A DNA stretch of 62,989 bases from Oscillospiraceae bacterium (GTDB taxonomy: Bacteria; Bacillota; Clostridia; Oscillospirales; Oscillospiraceae), in assembly GCA_009784725.1 (NCBI GenBank), contig WQXS01000011.1, positions 1 to 62,989 of the forward strand, in the 5' to 3' direction. The notes beneath the pieces were generated by a model. It was not told the DNA's origin. It did not search any database and worked only from the letters and a program-made list of their open reading frames with translations. Each line of letters begins with the position of its first letter. Within the stretch, counting starts at the first letter, position 1. Below, piece by piece: positions 1-8,788 of the stretch. The translations under genes and the position numbers were made by a program.

Positions 1-2
1 AT

Positions 3-527
3 GGCATTACAACAGAAATATTTCATATAGGTACCGGTCCGCAGCGCGGATGTTTAGGATGTGGCGAATGTTGGGAGCTTGGTAAATGTGTCTTCGATGG
101 AGATATGTGTAATGAATTAACCGAGAAAATTAATGCTTCTGATGGAATAGTCATTGGGTCTCCGGTTTATTACGCAGGACCGAATGGTGCATTGTGTGCA
201 TTATTGGACAGGGTTTTCTTTTCCGGTTCAAGTAGCTTTAGAAGTAAACCTGCAGCGTGTATAGTAAGTTGTCGGAGAGGTGGAGCATCAGCCGCATTTG
301 ATAGACTGAACAAGTATTTTACTATTTCGCAAATGCCTGTTGTGTCATCTCAGTATTGGAACGCTGTTCATGGTAACACACCGGAAGAAGTACAACGTGA
401 TCTTGAGGGGTTGCAAATAATGCGAACTCTCGGCAATAATATGGCATGGCTAATTAAAAACATTAAAAATGGTAATCCGCCTCCGGAGCCGGAAAAAGAA
501 CGTGTTTGGACTAACTTCCATTCATAG
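3..527 (+). CDS. Iron-sulfur flavoprotein / NAD(P)H-dependent FMN reductase family, 5' end missing
   Basis: The frame is open from the window edge, so the true start lies outside; the first internal Met is at 105. Before it lies a cysteine cluster of spacing C-x2-C-x2-C-x5-C (CLGCGECWELGKC), which in iron-sulfur flavoproteins holds a 4Fe-4S cluster. The following IGSPVYYAGPNGAL then LLDRVF is the flavin-binding loop of the flavodoxin-like FMN reductase fold. The family makes cytoplasmic homodimers that pass electrons between FMN and the cluster; the physiological partner is unknown. About 175 residues are visible and the C-terminus is complete. The N-terminal flavin phosphate loop is lost at the edge. 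Confidence 0.8.
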   Translation, partial: GITTEIFHIGTGPQRGCLGCGECWELGKCVFDGDMCNELTEKINASDGIVIGSPVYYAGPNGALCALLDRVFFSGSSSFRSKPAACIVSCRRGGASAAFDRLNKYFTISQMPVVSSQYWNAVHGNTPEEVQRDLEGLQIMRTLGNNMAWLIKNIKNGNPPPEPEKERVWTNFHS

Positions 528-1005
528 ATTTATTTGAATGTAAGAAAAAATGTCCGCATTGTGATTTTATATATTAAGAGAATGTGGCTATAATTGTTAT
601 GATATAATAGTTTAGTGAGTTGCAATTAGAAAAATCACACTAATTTATATTGACAATTTAAACTGCATGGGGTATCATTACAACGAAATCAAACTAAAAA
701 TAATAATGAAAGGGGTTGTGAATATGTTTGTCTGTAAGGTGATTTCAACATAAACCGAATATAGGGCGCATGCAAATGTGCCGTAAGTTAGCATCTTTAT
801 AGTGAGTAATACTGTTTCTCGAAACCGCATCGCAGTAGCCGCTTTGAAAGGCTGCTTGCAGAGCGGTATTTTTGCGCCCAAAAAGAAAGGAGCGTTGATT
901 GTGAAATGTAATAATGAAAGTGTATCAGACCGGGAGGTTTGTTTACACGTATAAAAACAAGACCTCCAAATAAAGTTGGAAACATAAACTTTTAGGAGGA
1001 TAAAA
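528..1005. other. Intergenic region without a convincing gene
   Basis: This 478-base stretch between the flavoprotein and the RNHCP gene has no reading frame with a ribosome binding site and protein-like composition. It holds a TATAAT-like hexamer near 604, a GC-richer block at 820-880 that can fold imperfectly and ends in a short T run, and the inverted repeat at 933-967 described separately. A long untranslated leader of the RNHCP gene is the simplest reading. Confidence 0.5.
933..999 (+). promoter_or_regulatory. Possible translation-controlling leader of the RNHCP gene
   Basis: GGAGGTTTGTTT (933-944) can pair with AAACAAGACCTCC (955-967), with one bulged base. The ACCTCC part of the second arm is also complementary to the ribosome binding site AGGAGG at 994-999, six bases before the TTG start. 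The arm can therefore pair either with the upstream GGAGGT or with the ribosome binding site, which is the layout of a translational on/off switch. No known riboswitch consensus is recognised. The pairing is seen in the sequence; the regulatory role is inference. Confidence 0.4.
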
Positions 1006-1419
1006 TTGAACAGAGAAAATAAGCGTAAGCAATACGCAAAAGGATATTATCGAAATAATGCCTGTACAGATAGTTTTAACTGTAAAGGCTGCGGACATTT
1101 AGTAACGCCGGGAGGTTCGGGAACCGAACATAGAAATCATTGTCCATATTGTCTGCTAAGTCAGCATTTGGATATAGACCCGGGTGACCGCTCTGCAGAT
1201 TGCGGCGGAGCAATGGATGCGATAGGAGTCTGGGTAAGAAAAGACGGAGAATGGGCTTTGATACACCGCTGTAAAATATGCGGTCACATCAGCTCAAACA
1301 GAATAGCCGCAGACGATAATCCTCTCATACTAATGTCAATCGCAATGAAACCACTCGGCAATCCCCCGTTTCCGCTTGCCAGGATAGAAGAACTGACAAA
1401 GCTGATGACAAGTGGTTGA
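1006..1419 (+). CDS. RNHCP domain protein
   Basis: This 137-residue protein contains the RNHCPYCL signature (residues 45-52) that names the RNHCP domain, a small domain of unknown function found in many Firmicutes. Further CxxC pairs (CKGCGH near residue 26, CKICGH near residue 91) suggest two zinc-ribbon-like knuckles. No signal peptide or membrane segment is seen. The start is TTG at 1006, chosen because AGGAGG lies six bases upstream; no ATG competes. The gene stands alone on the plus strand behind a long leader that may fold over its ribosome binding site. Biochemical role unknown; the zinc-binding suggestion comes from the cysteine pattern. Confidence 0.8.
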   Translation: MNRENKRKQYAKGYYRNNACTDSFNCKGCGHLVTPGGSGTEHRNHCPYCLLSQHLDIDPGDRSADCGGAMDAIGVWVRKDGEWALIHRCKICGHISSNRIAADDNPLILMSIAMKPLGNPPFPLARIEELTKLMTSG

Positions 1420-1496
1420 TAATAGTCTCGGAACACAGAGGTGCTTTACCTCTGTGTTTCGAAAACCGGAAGAAAAGCTTATAATGAAAGGGATTT

Positions 1497-2483
1497 ATGG
1501 AATTAATTAATATACTTAGCAAAATGTTAGGGAAATCAATTGTTAATGCAGATAGTACATCCACACAATTGCACGGTGGTACTGTGGGTAATGTGGTTCT
1601 TTATGAAGGTACGGCAAAAACCTCTGACAACGAGTGTCTGCCTTTTAAAATCGTTTGCAAAATATCCGGTAGGTGGGAACGTTACGGCGACCCCGACTCA
1701 TGGTACAGAGAATATGATTTATATACATCGTGTCTTGAGACCTTGTTTACCGACGAACTGCAATGGCCTAAATGCTACCATGCGGAAATAAACGATGACA
1801 AAATTCAATTATGGTTGGAATATATTGACGGTACAACAGGAAATGACTTAACAGTAGATATGCTTGAGCAGGCATCGCTTGAGCTTGGGCGATTTCAAGG
1901 CAGATTGTATAAAACCAAACCTGAGGTTTTGGAAAATATAAAGAACCTGAGTATTGCTGATGCGATGAAGAATTATTATAATCATTACAGGTCATGGGAT
2001 GTAGTATATAACTATGTCCGCTCCGACACCTGTGAATTGCCGAAACATATCTGTCAAATGATTATTGACAGTGACAATGCATCAGATGAAGTCCATAAAG
2101 AAATTGAAAAACTGCCGATTATTTTCTGCCACAGGGACTTTTGGGTAACAAACATTTTTCATACTGACGACGGCATACGCCTAATCGATTGGGACACAAC
2201 CGGATGGGGATATTTAGGTGAAGATATTGTCAGTTTGATTGCAGATGAAGCTGATGTTAATCACATGATAGAAATCTATCAAAGATGCGTTATGGCATAT
2301 CTTAAGGGATTTTCCGAGTACGTTCCAATTTCCCATATTTCAAACCCATATATTGCCGAGAGGTTAATATTACATTTCGGATACAGACTGGTCGAATGGT
2401 TTATCGAAGCAAAATCACCGGAAGAAAAAGAATACCACAAGCAAACTCTTCAGAAGATATATGAAATACAACAAATTAAATAA
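1497..2483 (+). CDS. Aminoglycoside phosphotransferase-family (APH) small-molecule kinase
   Basis: The 328-residue protein has the APH/choline-kinase fold signature: HRDFWVTNIF near residue 212 (catalytic loop with Asp and Asn) and LIDWDTTGWG near 230 (the Mg-binding DxD region). The GGTVGNVVLYEG stretch near the N-terminus fits a nucleotide-binding loop. These enzymes transfer phosphate from ATP to a hydroxyl of a small substrate, for example aminoglycosides, choline, thiamine or homoserine; the substrate cannot be told from sequence and nothing nearby points to antibiotic resistance. AAAGGGA precedes the ATG. A strong hairpin terminator follows at 2524, so it is probably a single-gene unit. 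Confidence 0.8.
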   Translation: MELINILSKMLGKSIVNADSTSTQLHGGTVGNVVLYEGTAKTSDNECLPFKIVCKISGRWERYGDPDSWYREYDLYTSCLETLFTDELQWPKCYHAEINDDKIQLWLEYIDGTTGNDLTVDMLEQASLELGRFQGRLYKTKPEVLENIKNLSIADAMKNYYNHYRSWDVVYNYVRSDTCELPKHICQMIIDSDNASDEVHKEIEKLPIIFCHRDFWVTNIFHTDDGIRLIDWDTTGWGYLGEDIVSLIADEADVNHMIEIYQRCVMAYLKGFSEYVPISHISNPYIAERLILHFGYRLVEWFIEAKSPEEKEYHKQTLQKIYEIQQIK

Positions 2484-2523
2484 CTAAAGCCGGAAGAAAA
2501 TATTAATGTAATATAACACTGAG

Positions 2524-2560
2524 AAAAAGAAGAAATCCGATTGTCGGAGTTCTTCTTTTT
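2524..2560 (+). terminator. Rho-independent terminator after the APH-family gene
   Basis: AAAAAGAAGAA plus TCCGA, loop TTG, TCGGA plus TTCTTCTTTTT form a nearly uninterrupted hairpin of about 17 bp ending in five T. The arm is A-rich on the other side, so it could also stop transcription from the minus strand. It separates the kinase from the diguanylate cyclase. Confidence 0.85.
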
Positions 2561-2667
2561 AATACGTACTTCATGATGTAAACGGATATACACCCACTGC
2601 TACAGCTATTGACATTTTTGCCAATTCGTTATATGTTTTTTGGTGAATATTTTAAGAAAGTTGAATT

Positions 2668-4224
2668 ATGAATTTATTAATCTCCGGAATATTAGTATTT
2701 GCGTTGCTTGCGTCAACCTATATTTTTGTTTTAGCGATAAAACAGCACGATAGCGTCAAGCGGACATATTTCTTGCTGCTCATTGCATGTGTCTGGGTAT
2801 ATGTCATGGGATATCTGGCTGAGATAAACAGCAATACCGATGAAGCTTCGTTTATTTCACACATGGTCATGTACACGGGAGCATGTTTTGTAGCGCCGTT
2901 ATTTTTACTATTTATTCTCGATTATACGAACTACAAAATAAGAATTTCATGGGTAATTATCCTAATCGGGTTAACGGTTGCAAACTTCCTTTTTGCCGTT
3001 ACAAGCCAATACCACAAGCTTTATTATCTAAGCTTTTGGGCAGAGCATTCAACCATGCTGACGCATTTTAACTTCGAACCCGGACCGCTTTATATGCCTC
3101 TGCATTTAGTGCATTATATAAGCGTTGCGATAGCAGTTGTTATTCTATTGGTAAATTTCTTCCGTGCAAATATTCAAATCAGAAGCCAGGCATCCTTACT
3201 CCTGATTGCGGGAATAGTCCCTGTTATCGGAAATGTCATGTTTGCACTGCGTCTTAACCTTTTCCAAGGTCTTAATATGACACCGCTGTCCATGGTTCTT
3301 TCAATTGCTCTTTTTTACATCTGTATTACAAAATTTAATATGTTCAACCTGATTCCGCTTGCATCAAAGCAGGCAATTCAATCGATGCAGGATATTTATA
3401 TAATATTGGATTATAATAAATGCGTCTTTGATGTAAATCCTGCTGCCGTTGAAGTATTCCCGGAGCTTTCAAACAAAACGGGAAATCTTGCGGTGGGCTC
3501 TATAAACGGGTGGCCCGAGGTTCTTACAGAAACACTCGACAGGACTCAGGTGCTCAGTGAGGCGCAAACACTTCACGAAAACGTTGAGTTGCTTTGCGAT
3601 GATGAAAACAAGCATCATTACAGAGCGAGCATCACTTCAATTTTCAACAGCGGAAACTTACTCGGGTGGCTCGTATTACTGCATAATATTACAGATACTG
3701 TAGAAATGGTGAACAGGCTGGAGCAGCAAGCAACAACCGATGTTCTGACGGGTATACACAACCGTCTGTTCTTTATGGAGCATGCCGGGATTATACTCAA
3801 TGAATGCAAAAGAAAACTTGATAATTTCTCAATCCTTCTGTTCGACTTGGACAAATTCAAATCGGTAAACGACTCATACGGGCACTCTGCCGGTGATGCA
3901 GTTCTTTGCTCTACCGTAAAGCTTATATCAGAAACTTTGCGTCCTTATGATTTATTTGCAAGATACGGCGGAGAAGAGTTTATTATCGCATTATCGGAAA
4001 CAGATATCGGCAGTGTTCGCGATATTGCAGAGCGGATACGCATTGCGATGGAAAGCCATGTAACAGTTTTTGAAGAACATAGCATAACCCGTACAATAAG
4101 TATAGGAATTGCTTTTAACATAGATGGCTCTGCAAAGTTACAAGATATTATCGATGCTGCGGACAGGGCGCTTTATACAGCAAAAGAAAACGGCAGAAAT
4201 CAGATAAAACTTATTGAAATATAA
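2668..4224 (+). CDS. Seven-TM sensor diguanylate cyclase (GGDEF)
   Basis: A 518-residue membrane enzyme predicted to make cyclic di-GMP from two GTP. Residues 1-230 hold seven hydrophobic segments resembling the 7TM N-terminal sensory module of histidine kinases. Residues 240-350 form a PAS-like linker and 355-518 the GGDEF domain. The active-site loop is RYGGEEF near residue 432. RPYD lies five residues upstream, which is the RxxD product-inhibition I-site, so the enzyme looks active and feedback-controlled. The start is ATG at 2668; the ribosome binding site is weak. The next gene starts about 40 bases beyond its stop or overlaps it, so the two are probably co-transcribed. The ligand of the 7TM module is unknown. 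Confidence 0.9.
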   Translation: MNLLISGILVFALLASTYIFVLAIKQHDSVKRTYFLLLIACVWVYVMGYLAEINSNTDEASFISHMVMYTGACFVAPLFLLFILDYTNYKIRISWVIILIGLTVANFLFAVTSQYHKLYYLSFWAEHSTMLTHFNFEPGPLYMPLHLVHYISVAIAVVILLVNFFRANIQIRSQASLLLIAGIVPVIGNVMFALRLNLFQGLNMTPLSMVLSIALFYICITKFNMFNLIPLASKQAIQSMQDIYIILDYNKCVFDVNPAAVEVFPELSNKTGNLAVGSINGWPEVLTETLDRTQVLSEAQTLHENVELLCDDENKHHYRASITSIFNSGNLLGWLVLLHNITDTVEMVNRLEQQATTDVLTGIHNRLFFMEHAGIILNECKRKLDNFSILLFDLDKFKSVNDSYGHSAGDAVLCSTVKLISETLRPYDLFARYGGEEFIIALSETDIGSVRDIAERIRIAMESHVTVFEEHSITRTISIGIAFNIDGSAKLQDIIDAADRALYTAKENGRNQIKLIEI

Positions 4225-4264
4225 CGATTCCAAACAGATAAAAATCAATCCGGACAGGTATTTT

Positions 4265-5530
4265 ATGCAAGAAATTTCAACAAAAGACAAAAACATTCTG
4301 CGTGAACTGGCAAAAAAGAAAAAAGAGCTTGCGGCTTCGCCGGCTATCTCAAAGCTCCGCAGTGAGTGGAAACTTCACGGTGATTTTAACAAGGCATCAA
4401 GACCTATGGTTTTGATTGAAGCAGGTACCTTTGAAAACGATTATCTCCCGCAAATGCTGGAGTGCGAGGGCGAAACGGCACGCTCCCTTGAAAAGGAACT
4501 GCTCAGGGAAACGGTAAACCACACACATTTTGGTGATGACACAATTGTAAAAGACTACATTCCGGTCACGCCGAATATAAGCTTCGTTCCGTTTAATATT
4601 GAAGTAAAAAAAGAACATGCAAGCTATGAAAACGGTACAGCAAGCCTCGGACATCATTTTGTACCTGCGATAAGCGACTTGGAAAAGGATTTTTACAAAC
4701 TCGGAAAATCAAAATTCACACTTGATAAAAACAGCATTCAAAAAGACATAAACATCAGAAATGATGTTTACGGAGACATTCTCACAGTAAAGCAAACAGG
4801 CTTCAGCCTTTACTGCTGCCTTACGCAGGACATAGTCCATATTATGGATATGGAGAACATGTACTCCGAAATGTGCATAAATCCCGAGTTATTTAATATG
4901 ATGATGACAAATCTTACGGATGATTATCTTGAGCTTTACCGCTTGCTTGAAACAGAAGGTGCTTTGCTTCCTACTTATGACGAATGCCATTTAAGCCAGG
5001 GTTCTTACTGTTTTAATAACGAACTTCCGCGTGAGCTTCCCAAAACGGGAACAACCTTAAAAACAAACGAAATATGGGGATACATGGACTCACAGGAAGC
5101 AGCCGGAATATCACCGGAGATGTTTATGGAGCTTGTTGCTCCGCACTATAAGCGCATCATAGAAAAATTCGGACTTCTTTCGTACGGTTGCTGTGAAAAA
5201 GTTGATCCTGTATGGGATTCATTTCTCTCAAAGCTTGGTAATTTGCGTAAGGTTTCAATTTCGCCATGGGCTGATGAGAGCTTTATGGGAGAGAGGCTGA
5301 GAAATAAAAATATCGTTTATATGAGAAAACCTACTCCAAACCTGCTGGGGGTCGGTGCGAATCTGGATGAACAGGCAGCAGAAAAGCATATAATGAAAAC
5401 AATTGACGCAGCAAAAGGATGCTGGCTCGAAATTATTCAACGTGACGTTTACAAGCTCAATAATACAACCGACAAGGTCAAAAAGTATGTTGATATAGTA
5501 AGACGCTGCTGCGATAAACACATAAATTAA
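4265..5530 (+). CDS. Uroporphyrinogen decarboxylase (URO-D)-like family protein
   Basis: This protein of about 421 residues resembles the URO-D/corrinoid-methyltransferase superfamily seen in anaerobes. The C-terminal part reads YGCCEKVDPVWD and then LRKVSISPWAD, matching the pattern of that TIM-barrel family in which a small-residue/Cys motif sits at the active site. The arginines that true HemE needs near its N-terminus are not evident, so haem synthesis is unlikely; a methyl-transfer or demethylation role is possible but unproven. An earlier ATG at 4214 overlaps the preceding gene by 11 bases but has no ribosome binding site, so 4265 is preferred. It is followed at short distance by ileS. 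Confidence 0.6.
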   Translation: MQEISTKDKNILRELAKKKKELAASPAISKLRSEWKLHGDFNKASRPMVLIEAGTFENDYLPQMLECEGETARSLEKELLRETVNHTHFGDDTIVKDYIPVTPNISFVPFNIEVKKEHASYENGTASLGHHFVPAISDLEKDFYKLGKSKFTLDKNSIQKDINIRNDVYGDILTVKQTGFSLYCCLTQDIVHIMDMENMYSEMCINPELFNMMMTNLTDDYLELYRLLETEGALLPTYDECHLSQGSYCFNNELPRELPKTGTTLKTNEIWGYMDSQEAAGISPEMFMELVAPHYKRIIEKFGLLSYGCCEKVDPVWDSFLSKLGNLRKVSISPWADESFMGERLRNKNIVYMRKPTPNLLGVGANLDEQAAEKHIMKTIDAAKGCWLEIIQRDVYKLNNTTDKVKKYVDIVRRCCDKHIN

Positions 5531-5547
5531 TTTTTACGAGGTATAAA

Positions 5548-8500
5548 ATGTTTTATAAAGAACTGGACGGAAAACCGAATCTTTCAGAGATACAGGATGA
5601 AATGTTAAAGTTCTGGAAGGATGAAAGAATTTTTGAGAAATCTGTTGAAAAGGAAAACAAAGGCGAGGTCGTTTTTTATGACGGACCTCCGTTTCCGACA
5701 GGAAGCCCTCACCACGGAACAGTGCTCGTATCCTTTATAAAGGATATGATTGCAAGGTTTTGGACAATGAAGGGTTATTCCGTGCCGCGTGTATGGGGCT
5801 GGGACTGTCACGGACTTCCAATAGAAAATCAAGCTGAAAAGGTCCTTGGTATTAAAGATAAAAACGAAATCGACAAGGACATCGGAAGATTTAACGATGC
5901 TTGTCTTGATATTGTTTCAAGCAGTAATGAGTCGTGGAGAAACTACGTTGAACAAATGGCGCGCTGGGTTGATTACGACGGTGCGTATAAAACAATGAAC
6001 ACCGGGTTTATGGAAAGCGTTATGTGGGTGTTTAAACAATGCTATGACAAAGGGCTTATTTACCGTGACTACCGTGTAACACCGTACTGCATGCAGTGTG
6101 AAACATCCTTATCAATCTCGGACACTAGAGAATCCGATTCTACACGCCCGAGGCAGGACAGATGGGTTATTGTAAAATTCAAAGCTGACCATGAAATGGA
6201 TGGTAAACCGGTATATTTCCTTGCATGGACAACAACTCCCTGGACACTTCCGTCGAACATGTGCCTTTCCGTGGGAGGTGCAATAAACTATTCATTCGTT
6301 AAGGTAAATGAAGAAATATATATCGCAAGCACGGATACACTTGCATCATACGAAAAAATATTCGGAAGTGAACCTGAAATACTAAAGGAATGCAAAGGAA
6401 ATGACCTTGCAGGGATGACCTATGAGCCGCTGTTCCCTTATTTTGCAAAGCATAAGGATGACGGAGCCTTTAAGGTTGTAACAGTTGATTATGTCGATTC
6501 AAAGGATGGTGTCGGCATTGTACACACTGCGCCGGCATTTGGTGAGGATGACTACTGGACATGTAAAAAGCACGGGATGCCGTTTGTGAATCCGGTTGAT
6601 GCGCAGGGAAGATTTACAGAAGAGGTATCGGATTTTTATACCCCCGATAGCCCGAAAAACGTCATTGAAACCAACTCGGCAATAGTGCGGTATTTATACG
6701 AAAATAGCAAAGCAGTTCTTGACGGGACAATGGAGCATAACTACCCGCACTGCTGGAGATGCAGACAGCCGCTTATATACCGTGCAATGGATGCGTGGTA
6801 TTTCAGTATCGAAAAAATAAAGGATCGTCTTATAGCGGTCAACGAGGAAATAAACTGGGTCCCCGAAACCATAAAGCACGGACGTTTCGGCAATTGGCTG
6901 GAAAATGCACGGGACTGGAACATCTCCCGTAACAGATACTGGAGCACACCGATGCCTATATGGGTTTGCGATGCCTGCTCCGAACTGGTTGTTTTCGGCA
7001 GTATAGATGAAATCCACTCCGCCTCGGGAGTCCAAATGACAAACCTGCACAGGCAATATATGGACGAGATATCTTTCGGATGCAAAAAATGCAGCGGTAC
7101 AATGAAGCGTATACCGGAAGTGCTTGACTGCTGGTTTGAAAGCGGTTCGGTCACATTTGCGCAAAAACACTATCCGTTTGAAAACAAAGAGTGGTTTGAC
7201 TCGCATTTCCCGAGCGATTTCATCGTTGAATATACAGGTCAGATAAGATGCTGGTTTTATTATATGCACGTGCTGTCCGTAGCACTCTTTGACAAACCCG
7301 CATTCAAAAACTGCATTGTCCACGGAACAATTCTTGCAGGTGACGGCAAAAAACTGTCAAAATCATCCAAAAATTATTCGGACCCTATGGACCTTATGAA
7401 AAAGTACGGGACTGATGCATTCCGCTTATACCTGTATCAGTCGAATGCGATGCTTATCGGTGATTTACATTTCAGCGACGAGGGTATTCCGGAAATGTAT
7501 CAGCTTATTCTGCTGCCGTTTTGGAATGCGTGTAATTTCTACATTTCGTATGCAAACATTGACAAGTTCCATCCGAATGAAATAAAAGAACCCGAATCCG
7601 GCAACCAGCTTGACAAATGGATACTTGCAGAGCTTTATAATGCAGTAGAGTCGATAGGGAAAAGCATGAGTGATTATTATATCGACCGTTATATTGAACC
7701 TGTAATTTCATTTATTAACGGGCTGACAAACTGGTATATAAGGCGCAGCAGAAGAAGATTCTGGGGCTCCGATATGACCGCCGATAAGCAAAATGCGTAT
7801 GAAACTCTTTATTATGTCCTTGTCAATACAACAAAGCTGCTTGCGCCGGTTGCTCCGATAATTTCGGAAATGCTGTATAAAACATTAACCGGAGATTATT
7901 CGGTTCATTTAACCGCATGGCCGGATGTACCCGAAGCATATAAAAATGAAACACTTACAGCACAGGTTGATAAAGTGCAAAGCGTCATTTCTCTTGCGAG
8001 ATCAATACGCAATAAAAACAATATTAAAAACCGTCAGCCGCTAAGTGTTATGAAGGTCGCTTTTGTAAATGAAGAAGCAAACGAGCTGATAACCGGGTTC
8101 GGCGATACCATTGCCGAAGAGTTAAACATAAAGAAAATCGAGCTTTTACCCGATGTAAGCGATATTGCACTCATTAAATATGACCCGAATTTCAATGAGA
8201 TCAAGTCCCGCTACGCTGCGAGAACTCCCGAAATCATCAAGGCGGTTAAAACCGGGCAGTTTGAGATTCACAGCGATAAAGCGGTCTTGACAATTGACGG
8301 TAAAAAAGAAGACTTTGATGCCGAGATTATCCTGGTTACCTATCAGTCAAGAGAAAACATACCCGTTGCAAGCGACCGTGATATAGTAGTATCACTGGAT
8401 TTGACAATAACGGATGAACTCAGACAGGAAGGGCTTGCCAGGGATATTGTCAGGCACATCCAGGAAGCAAGGAAACAGCTTGAACTGAGCATCATGGACA

Positions 8501-8664
8501 GAATAAAAGTCTGTATAAAAGGTGAATATCCGGCTGCATGGGAGACTTATATTCAAACCGAGACATTAAGTACCATTACAGAAAAAGTTGACGCTGTCAA
8601 AACTATCGAACTGCAAAATGATAATGGCGACTTAATTCTGATAGATATAGGTATGGAAAAGTAA
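5548..8664 (+). CDS. ileS: Isoleucyl-tRNA synthetase (IleRS2-like)
   Basis: A 1038-residue class I aminoacyl-tRNA synthetase that charges tRNA-Ile. Length and the motifs GWDCHGLPIEN, WTTTPWTLPSN (editing domain entry) and GDGKKLSKSSKNYSD (KMSKS loop near residue 600) match the long IleRS clade often called IleRS2. The ATP-binding signature, normally HxGH, reads HHGT near residue 56: the last His is Thr. The CP1 editing domain, zinc-like Cys pairs (CDAC and CKKC near residues 475-515) and a C-terminal anticodon-binding region are all present, so the gene looks intact. ATG at 5548 follows ACGAGGTATAAA. Members of the IleRS2 clade are often less sensitive to mupirocin; that is not shown here. 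Confidence 0.96.
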   Translation: MFYKELDGKPNLSEIQDEMLKFWKDERIFEKSVEKENKGEVVFYDGPPFPTGSPHHGTVLVSFIKDMIARFWTMKGYSVPRVWGWDCHGLPIENQAEKVLGIKDKNEIDKDIGRFNDACLDIVSSSNESWRNYVEQMARWVDYDGAYKTMNTGFMESVMWVFKQCYDKGLIYRDYRVTPYCMQCETSLSISDTRESDSTRPRQDRWVIVKFKADHEMDGKPVYFLAWTTTPWTLPSNMCLSVGGAINYSFVKVNEEIYIASTDTLASYEKIFGSEPEILKECKGNDLAGMTYEPLFPYFAKHKDDGAFKVVTVDYVDSKDGVGIVHTAPAFGEDDYWTCKKHGMPFVNPVDAQGRFTEEVSDFYTPDSPKNVIETNSAIVRYLYENSKAVLDGTMEHNYPHCWRCRQPLIYRAMDAWYFSIEKIKDRLIAVNEEINWVPETIKHGRFGNWLENARDWNISRNRYWSTPMPIWVCDACSELVVFGSIDEIHSASGVQMTNLHRQYMDEISFGCKKCSGTMKRIPEVLDCWFESGSVTFAQKHYPFENKEWFDSHFPSDFIVEYTGQIRCWFYYMHVLSVALFDKPAFKNCIVHGTILAGDGKKLSKSSKNYSDPMDLMKKYGTDAFRLYLYQSNAMLIGDLHFSDEGIPEMYQLILLPFWNACNFYISYANIDKFHPNEIKEPESGNQLDKWILAELYNAVESIGKSMSDYYIDRYIEPVISFINGLTNWYIRRSRRRFWGSDMTADKQNAYETLYYVLVNTTKLLAPVAPIISEMLYKTLTGDYSVHLTAWPDVPEAYKNETLTAQVDKVQSVISLARSIRNKNNIKNRQPLSVMKVAFVNEEANELITGFGDTIAEELNIKKIELLPDVSDIALIKYDPNFNEIKSRYAARTPEIIKAVKTGQFEIHSDKAVLTIDGKKEDFDAEIILVTYQSRENIPVASDRDIVVSLDLTITDELRQEGLARDIVRHIQEARKQLELSIMDRIKVCIKGEYPAAWETYIQTETLSTITEKVDAVKTIELQNDNGDLILIDIGMEK

Positions 8665-8727
8665 TTAATAACGAATAAAAAAGTGTACAAAAAGCGTACG
8701 AAAAACGCGATAAATATCTTGCATTAT

Positions 8728-8767
8728 TATCCTGCCGGCAATATAATATATAGTTGTCGGCAGGATA
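8728..8767. promoter_or_regulatory. Long inverted repeat between ileS and the hybrid kinase
   Basis: TATCCTGCCGGCAA (8728-8741) and TTGTCGGCAGGATA (8754-8767) are inverted copies with one G-T mismatch, enclosing a 12-base AT-only-rich loop. No proper T run follows, so it is a poor intrinsic terminator by itself. It ends about 20 bases before the kinase start and could be an operator or an mRNA stem controlling that gene. Confidence 0.5.
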
Positions 8768-8788
8768 TTATGTAGTTTTGGGGACGCT

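Noticed and set aside
678-985. Two minus-strand frames of 62 and 67 codons in the region before the RNHCP gene
   Set aside because: No ribosome binding site and low-complexity hydrophobic tails; the region reads better as leader DNA.
1497-2483. APH-family gene considered as an antibiotic resistance gene
   Set aside because: Only general kinase-fold motifs are seen; the family covers many metabolic kinases and no mobile element is nearby.
6694-7323. A 209-codon minus-strand frame within ileS
   Set aside because: It lies wholly inside the conserved IleRS coding sequence, has no ribosome binding site, and its Cys/His/Tyr-rich composition is that of an antisense shadow.
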